Assembly: GCA_026390285.1 (NCBI GenBank)
Contig: JAPLGH010000048.1
Span: 1 to 16,148 of the forward strand
DNA length: 16,148 nucleotides
Reading direction: 5' to 3'
Origin: Caldisericota bacterium
GTDB taxonomy: Bacteria; Caldisericota; Caldisericia; Cryosericales; Cryosericaceae
This document shows, one piece after another, positions 13,279 through 16,148 of this stretch. How positions within the stretch are numbered: position 1 is the first letter of the stretch; the number at the start of each line of letters is the position of its first letter. The notes under the pieces are model-generated. The model worked only from the letters and a program-made list of their open reading frames with translations, had not been told where the DNA came from and ran no database searches. The translations under genes and the position numbers were made by a program.

Positions 13279-14445
13279 CTACCGGGACTTGTCCTCGCGC
13301 CTGCGGAAGGGGTTCCAGGACCTTCTCTCTGCAGGAGCGGGTGCCGGTTGGGCAGGGCGCGAAGCAACAGGCTGTGGACGTGGACTGGGCGGTGCCGGCG
13401 CAGGTGGCCTGGCCACCGGCTCGGCTGGCGCCGTGACGGCAGGTGTGGTAGATGGGGGCTCCGGGGACGGCTGTGCCGGTGGCGCGACAGGCTGTACGGG
13501 AGGAACAGGTTCCACCACCTTGACAGGAGCCTGGACGGGCGGCGTCGCCTCGACAGGCGGCATGGAAACGGGCATGTCTACGACAGGCGCCACTGCCTCT
13601 TCGGGCAGGACAACAGATACTATGGGCTCGGCACGCACGGGTTCCTGAACCTGGGGGACAGCAACGGGGCTTTGGGTAGCGGATGGCTGTGGGGCGGGAA
13701 CTTCGGGAATCTCGGGAGCCGGTGCTGCAGAGACGACGGGGACCGGTGCTGCAGAGACGACTGGAGCCGGGGCAGCGTGCGGGGGAAGGCTGGTACTCTT
13801 TACATCGCTCTCCTGGGACCAGTGACGGGCCAATGCCGTCGGTATCTCGGCAATGTCGTGGATACGGACGTCAGCGAGATCTAGTTCCTCGGGAGCCCAG
13901 CCGTAGACGGCGCCTATCGCGAAGTAGCCTCCAGCGTAAGCAGCCTGCATATCGTCGGCTCGGTCCCCAACCATGGCGCACCGCTCCGGGTGAAGCTCAT
14001 TCCACACATCACAGAGCATCATTGTCTTCGTCTGGTCAGGGCGAGCGGGGACGCGGATCACGGAGAACAGTTCGCGGACACCGGCCTTGGTCAAGATCGT
14101 CTCGGGATACCAGCCGGGGGCATTGCTGCACACACCGAGCTTCCATCCTTCCAGTGCCAGTGCCCTGAGGACGTCTGTGGCTCCAGGGTACAACTCACCG
14201 TGTGTCCTCACGTATTCCTGTTCCAGGAGGTCGAACTCAGAGGCCAGCTCCTGGGTTGGTGTACCGAGCTGCAGCTGTTCCAGCCAGGCTCGCCATTCGC
14301 TGCCACTCTGGCCGATGAAGCTGCGAAGGAAGGCCTCATCAGGAATGGGGAATGCATGACGGCTGGCAAACTCCCGCACGGAAGGGAAGAAGGACGTCTC
14401 CGTCCGAAAGAGCGTACCGTCCATGTCAAACATGATCAGGTTCAT
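13279..14445 (-). CDS. HAD-family phosphatase with proline-rich C-terminal tail
   Basis: A 388-residue protein. The ATG at 14445 follows AGGAGG (14452-14457) with 6-base spacing; the open frame upstream of it lacks a Shine-Dalgarno. Residues 1-209 are a HAD hydrolase like phosphoglycolate phosphatase (Gph/PpaX): FDMDGTLF with nucleophile D7 and acid D9, an alpha-helical cap (about 16-85), CSNAP (motif II, S107), K140, and VGDRADD with D161 and D165. All catalytic residues are present. Residues 211-388 are almost entirely Pro, Ala, Val, Glu and Ser, with short APVPVVSA-type repeats, and end in the basic SWNPFRRREDKSR. HAD phosphatases normally stop near 220 residues. The tail is expected to be disordered, possibly a spacer or interaction arm ending in a charged patch. 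Substrate is unknown. The gene is divergent from the kinase-like gene. Confidence 0.85.
   Translation of the reverse strand: MNLIMFDMDGTLFRTETSFFPSVREFASRHAFPIPDEAFLRSFIGQSGSEWRAWLEQLQLGTPTQELASEFDLLEQEYVRTHGELYPGATDVLRALALEGWKLGVCSNAPGWYPETILTKAGVRELFSVIRVPARPDQTKTMMLCDVWNELHPERCAMVGDRADDMQAAYAGGYFAIGAVYGWAPEELDLADVRIHDIAEIPTALARHWSQESDVKSTSLPPHAAPAPVVSAAPVPVVSAAPAPEIPEVPAPQPSATQSPVAVPQVQEPVRAEPIVSVVLPEEAVAPVVDMPVSMPPVEATPPVQAPVKVVEPVPPVQPVAPPAQPSPEPPSTTPAVTAPAEPVARPPAPAPPSPRPQPVASRPAQPAPAPAERRSWNPFRRREDKSR
13721..13761. repeat. 24-base tandem repeat in the HAD tail
   Basis: The 17-base core GGTGCTGCAGAGACGAC occurs at 13721 and again at 13745, an offset of 24 bases. On the coding strand it encodes repeated 8-residue APxPVVSA units, a recent in-frame expansion within the proline-rich tail. 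Confidence 0.75.
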
Positions 14446-14500
14446 CGTTGACCTCCTGTCCTTCGCTGTGCGCCACTCTTGCAGGCACTGGAACACAAGC

Positions 14501-14529
14501 ATTGTAAGGCCGTGGACCGTGTTGTGCAA
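14501..14529 (-). promoter_or_regulatory. Candidate promoter of the HAD gene
   Basis: On the minus strand TACAAT (14501-14506, 5 of 6) lies 17 bases after a weak TTGCAC (14524-14529). The leader is about 50 bases. Confidence 0.5.
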
Positions 14530-14544
14530 GACGGTGGCTGCGAG

Positions 14545-14572
14545 TTGCAGTAAGGTGGAGACCGCATAGGAT
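14545..14572 (+). promoter_or_regulatory. Weak candidate promoter of the kinase-like gene
   Basis: TTGCAG (14545-14550) and TAGGAT (14567-14572) are 16 bases apart. Both boxes are imperfect. They lie upstream of, and do not overlap, the divergent HAD promoter. Confidence 0.3.
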
Positions 14573-14620
14573 AGTGGGAGCGTGCGCCGGAGTGCCGCTT
14601 GGCAAAATGAGAGGAGTCGC

Positions 14621-15127
14621 ATGAAGAGTCTTGTCGTCATTGGTGGACCGATGGGAGTTGGTAGAAGCGCGGTATGCAGGGAGTTGCTGAGTCGTAGCGA
14701 CAAGGCGGTGTGGCTCGACGGCGACTGGTGCTGGATGATGCATCCGTGGCAGGTGACGACCGAGACCGAGGCAATGGTGGAGCGCAATATCATCGCTCTG
14801 CTGCGCAACTATCTATCCTGTTCCGCGTACGAGACGGTGATCTTTGACTGGGTACTGGACAAGGAACTCATTGTCCACACGATCCTCTCGGGGTTGCAAG
14901 ACCTGGAGTACAGGGTGACGCGTGTTTCGCTGGTCTGCGCTCCCGAAGAGCTGCGCGCTCGTCTCATCACGGATGCACGTTCCCCATCCATCCTTGACGA
15001 AACCGTCCTGCGCCTTCCCCTGTATCAGGCGCTTGAAGCCCCATGTCTTGATACGACAGGTCTGACCGTGTTGCAGGTGGTGGACCGGGTGCAGGAGATG
15101 ATTCGAGCCAGAAGCAAGCACTCCTGA
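14621..15127 (+). CDS. P-loop nucleotide kinase-like protein with Arg in Walker A
   Basis: A 168-residue cytoplasmic protein. The ATG at 14621 follows GAGGAG (14611-14616); an in-frame ATG at 14582 lies nearer the promoter and lacks a good site. It begins MKSLVVIGGPMGVGRSAVC, a P-loop at 8-16 in which Arg15 occupies the position of the invariant Walker A Lys. WLDGDWCWMMHPW (31-43), ERNIIALLRNYLSCSAYETVIFDWVL (54-79) and VSLVCAPEELRARL (102-115) are like a small AAA/nucleotide-kinase family found mostly in Firmicutes. The DGDW segment resembles a substrate-binding DGD motif of small-molecule kinases, and RLPLYQAL is near the C-terminus. Substrate is unknown. The Lys to Arg change may lower or abolish ATP turnover. 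It is divergent from the HAD phosphatase, but a functional link is unproven. Confidence 0.75.
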   Translation: MKSLVVIGGPMGVGRSAVCRELLSRSDKAVWLDGDWCWMMHPWQVTTETEAMVERNIIALLRNYLSCSAYETVIFDWVLDKELIVHTILSGLQDLEYRVTRVSLVCAPEELRARLITDARSPSILDETVLRLPLYQALEAPCLDTTGLTVLQVVDRVQEMIRARSKHS

Positions 15128-15198
15128 GAGTCTTCTCCAGCACTGGCTGGTATTCTGCAGGTTCTGTGAAGACCTGCGCGGAACAGATGCCTGAACGC

Positions 15199-15207
15199 TG
15201 CTACAAT
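15199..15207 (+). promoter_or_regulatory. Extended -10 promoter of the secreted protein gene
   Basis: TGCTACAAT is an extended -10 element (TG, one base, TACAAT at 15202-15207). No good -35 is seen. The start of transcription would be near 15214, about 70 bases before the ATG at 15283. Confidence 0.4.
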
Positions 15208-15282
15208 ATTCACACAGGTGGCGACGACAGGCCGGAAGACTGCATCCGGAAACTCCACCGTACGGGAGGCACGACCGTTGAC

Positions 15283-16148
15283 ATGAGGCGTCCAGAAGGC
15301 AGGTGCAGAAGGGACAAGTGGTCGTCGCTCCGGGTGCTGGCTGTCATGATGCTGTGTCTGGCCCTGTCGGCCTCACTCGTGTCCGTGGCTCTCTCGGCTC
15401 GTGCCGAGACATTGACGATCGGGTCTGAAGTCGAGGTCACCGGCACAGGTGGAGATGGCCTCAACGTGCGATCGTCGGCCGACAGTGCAGCAGCAGTCGT
15501 TGGCGTCGAGAAAGATGGAGCGCGCGGGGTTGTGCAGGAGGGCCCGGTTATTGGAGGCAGTTTCAGCTGGTGGCGCATCCAGTGGAAAAGCGGCGTGATG
15601 GGTTGGTCGGTCGCCACATATCTCAAGCTGGCTGCTCCCAGTCCGATTCCCAGTGCGCCGACCGCTCTCGTAGCGGCAGCCGGGATCGAGTCCGTCGTGC
15701 TCTCATGGGGTCTTCCGGAGGACCCCGGAACCTCCCCGATTACTGCCTGGCGCATCTACCGTGACCGTCACGCGAATCCGTCGACGCTTCTTGCCACACT
15801 AAATGTGGGTGATCAAGGCTTCGACACGCGGACCTGGGCGGACGGCCCCATGCTTGTCGGCGGCAGATCTTACTGCTACGCCGTCAGTGCGGTCAATGCA
15901 AACGGAGCGAGCGGCCTCTGTGCAGGTGTCCAGGTGGTTCCACTGGTGGCACCAATGCCCACGGGCGTCTTCTTCCTTCCTCCGGAACTCGATTTCGGCG
16001 GCGAACAGACATCGCTGGTCCTCACGCTCCAGAATACCGGGACCACGCCGGTGACGTTCGCCATCATTCCTGGGGCTTCGTGGCTGGTCGATGTCTCCCC
16101 CACCTCAGGAAGCATACCGGTCAGCGGAAGTCAGCGCATCAACATCGG
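15283..16148 (+). CDS. Secreted SH3b-Fn3-Ig-like multidomain protein, C-terminus off the window
   Basis: The reading frame is open from the ATG at 15283 to the right edge, giving 288 residues with the C-terminus missing. The start is uncertain: GGGAGG (15264-15269) lies 13 bases upstream, longer than ideal, but the N-terminus is a convincing signal peptide with basic residues 1-12, a hydrophobic core 18-37 and a likely cleavage after ARA (near 41). Residues 43-115 look like an SH3b domain (GSEVEVTGTGGDGLNVRSSAD ending GWSVATYLKL). Residues 123-220 look like fibronectin type III (APTALVAAAG, ITAWRIYRD, YCYAVSAVNANGAS). From about 231 a BACON/ASH-type Ig-like domain begins (PPELDFGGEQTSLVLTLQNTG, then VSPTSGSIPVSGSQ). 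SH3b and Fn3 modules usually bind wall or surface polymers. It is probably an extracellular or envelope protein; a catalytic domain may lie beyond the window. Confidence 0.8.
   Translation, partial: MRRPEGRCRRDKWSSLRVLAVMMLCLALSASLVSVALSARAETLTIGSEVEVTGTGGDGLNVRSSADSAAAVVGVEKDGARGVVQEGPVIGGSFSWWRIQWKSGVMGWSVATYLKLAAPSPIPSAPTALVAAAGIESVVLSWGLPEDPGTSPITAWRIYRDRHANPSTLLATLNVGDQGFDTRTWADGPMLVGGRSYCYAVSAVNANGASGLCAGVQVVPLVAPMPTGVFFLPPELDFGGEQTSLVLTLQNTGTTPVTFAIIPGASWLVDVSPTSGSIPVSGSQRINI

Noticed and set aside
13247..13648. Gly/Thr-rich plus-strand frame resembling a low-complexity surface protein
   Set aside because: It is the reverse complement of the proline-rich tail of the HAD protein; Gly-rich codons arise from Pro-rich ones. 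The HAD frame has a Shine-Dalgarno and motifs.
15157..15177. Hairpin GCAGGT/ACCTGC after the kinase-like gene as a terminator
   Set aside because: The stem is short and bulged, and no T-run follows.

Overview
The window looks like chromosomal DNA from a GC-rich, free-living bacterium. Gene starts have strong Shine-Dalgarno sequences (AGGAGG, GGGAGG) and sigma70-type promoters. The gene content mixes Firmicutes-associated small proteins (a DUF1659/DUF2922 pair) with a PilT ATPase, an HD-GYP protein, a DUF438/hemerythrin protein and a large secreted SH3b/Fn3/Ig-like protein. I cannot fix the taxonomy from sequence alone. A Firmicutes relative, or a deep lineage such as Caldisericota (Ca. Cryosericum type), is a guess. 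No mobile elements, CRISPR arrays, tRNAs or rRNAs were seen.

Layout. Positions 1-967 (-) hold a DUF1858-DUF438-hemerythrin-like protein that runs off the left edge. It is divergent from a superfamily 1 (UPF1/DNA2-like) helicase at 1097-3613 (+), with overlapping promoters between them. A PII-like regulator follows (3683-4048, +). An unrecognised 323-residue protein (4079-5050, -) is convergent with the PII gene and divergent from a PilT retraction ATPase (5261-6328, +), which ends at a clear terminator. Next come a DUF4388 protein (6960-7556), a DUF1659 protein (6648-6836) and a DUF2922 protein (6406-6636), all on the minus strand. A 459-base gap with signs of a small RNA or attenuator separates them from a PAS-HD-GYP c-di-GMP phosphodiesterase (8016-9041, +), whose stop overlaps the start of a pirin-family cupin (9038-9757, +).

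Two opposed terminators separate the pirin gene from a convergent RhlE-type DEAD-box RNA helicase (9885-11201, -), which has a roughly 180-base leader. Upstream on the same strand are an ABC-F ATPase (11491-13107) with an unusual second nucleotide site and a possible leader peptide, and a HAD phosphatase with a long proline-rich tail (13279-14445). Divergent from the HAD gene is a small P-loop kinase-like protein (14621-15127, +) with Arg in place of the Walker A Lys. The right end is the start of a secreted SH3b-Fn3-Ig-like protein (15283 to the edge, +).

The genes do not form one pathway. The window reads as short housekeeping and signalling units: RNA and ribosome upkeep (DEAD helicase, ABC-F), c-di-GMP signalling (HD-GYP, possibly DUF4388), surface motility (PilT) and nitrogen or redox sensing (PII-like, hemerythrin-like). 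The most interesting unexplained signals are the structured 7784-7900 intergenic segment, the ABC-F leader and its degenerate second site, the unassigned C-terminus of the SF1 helicase, and the unrecognised 323-residue protein with a near-ideal promoter.
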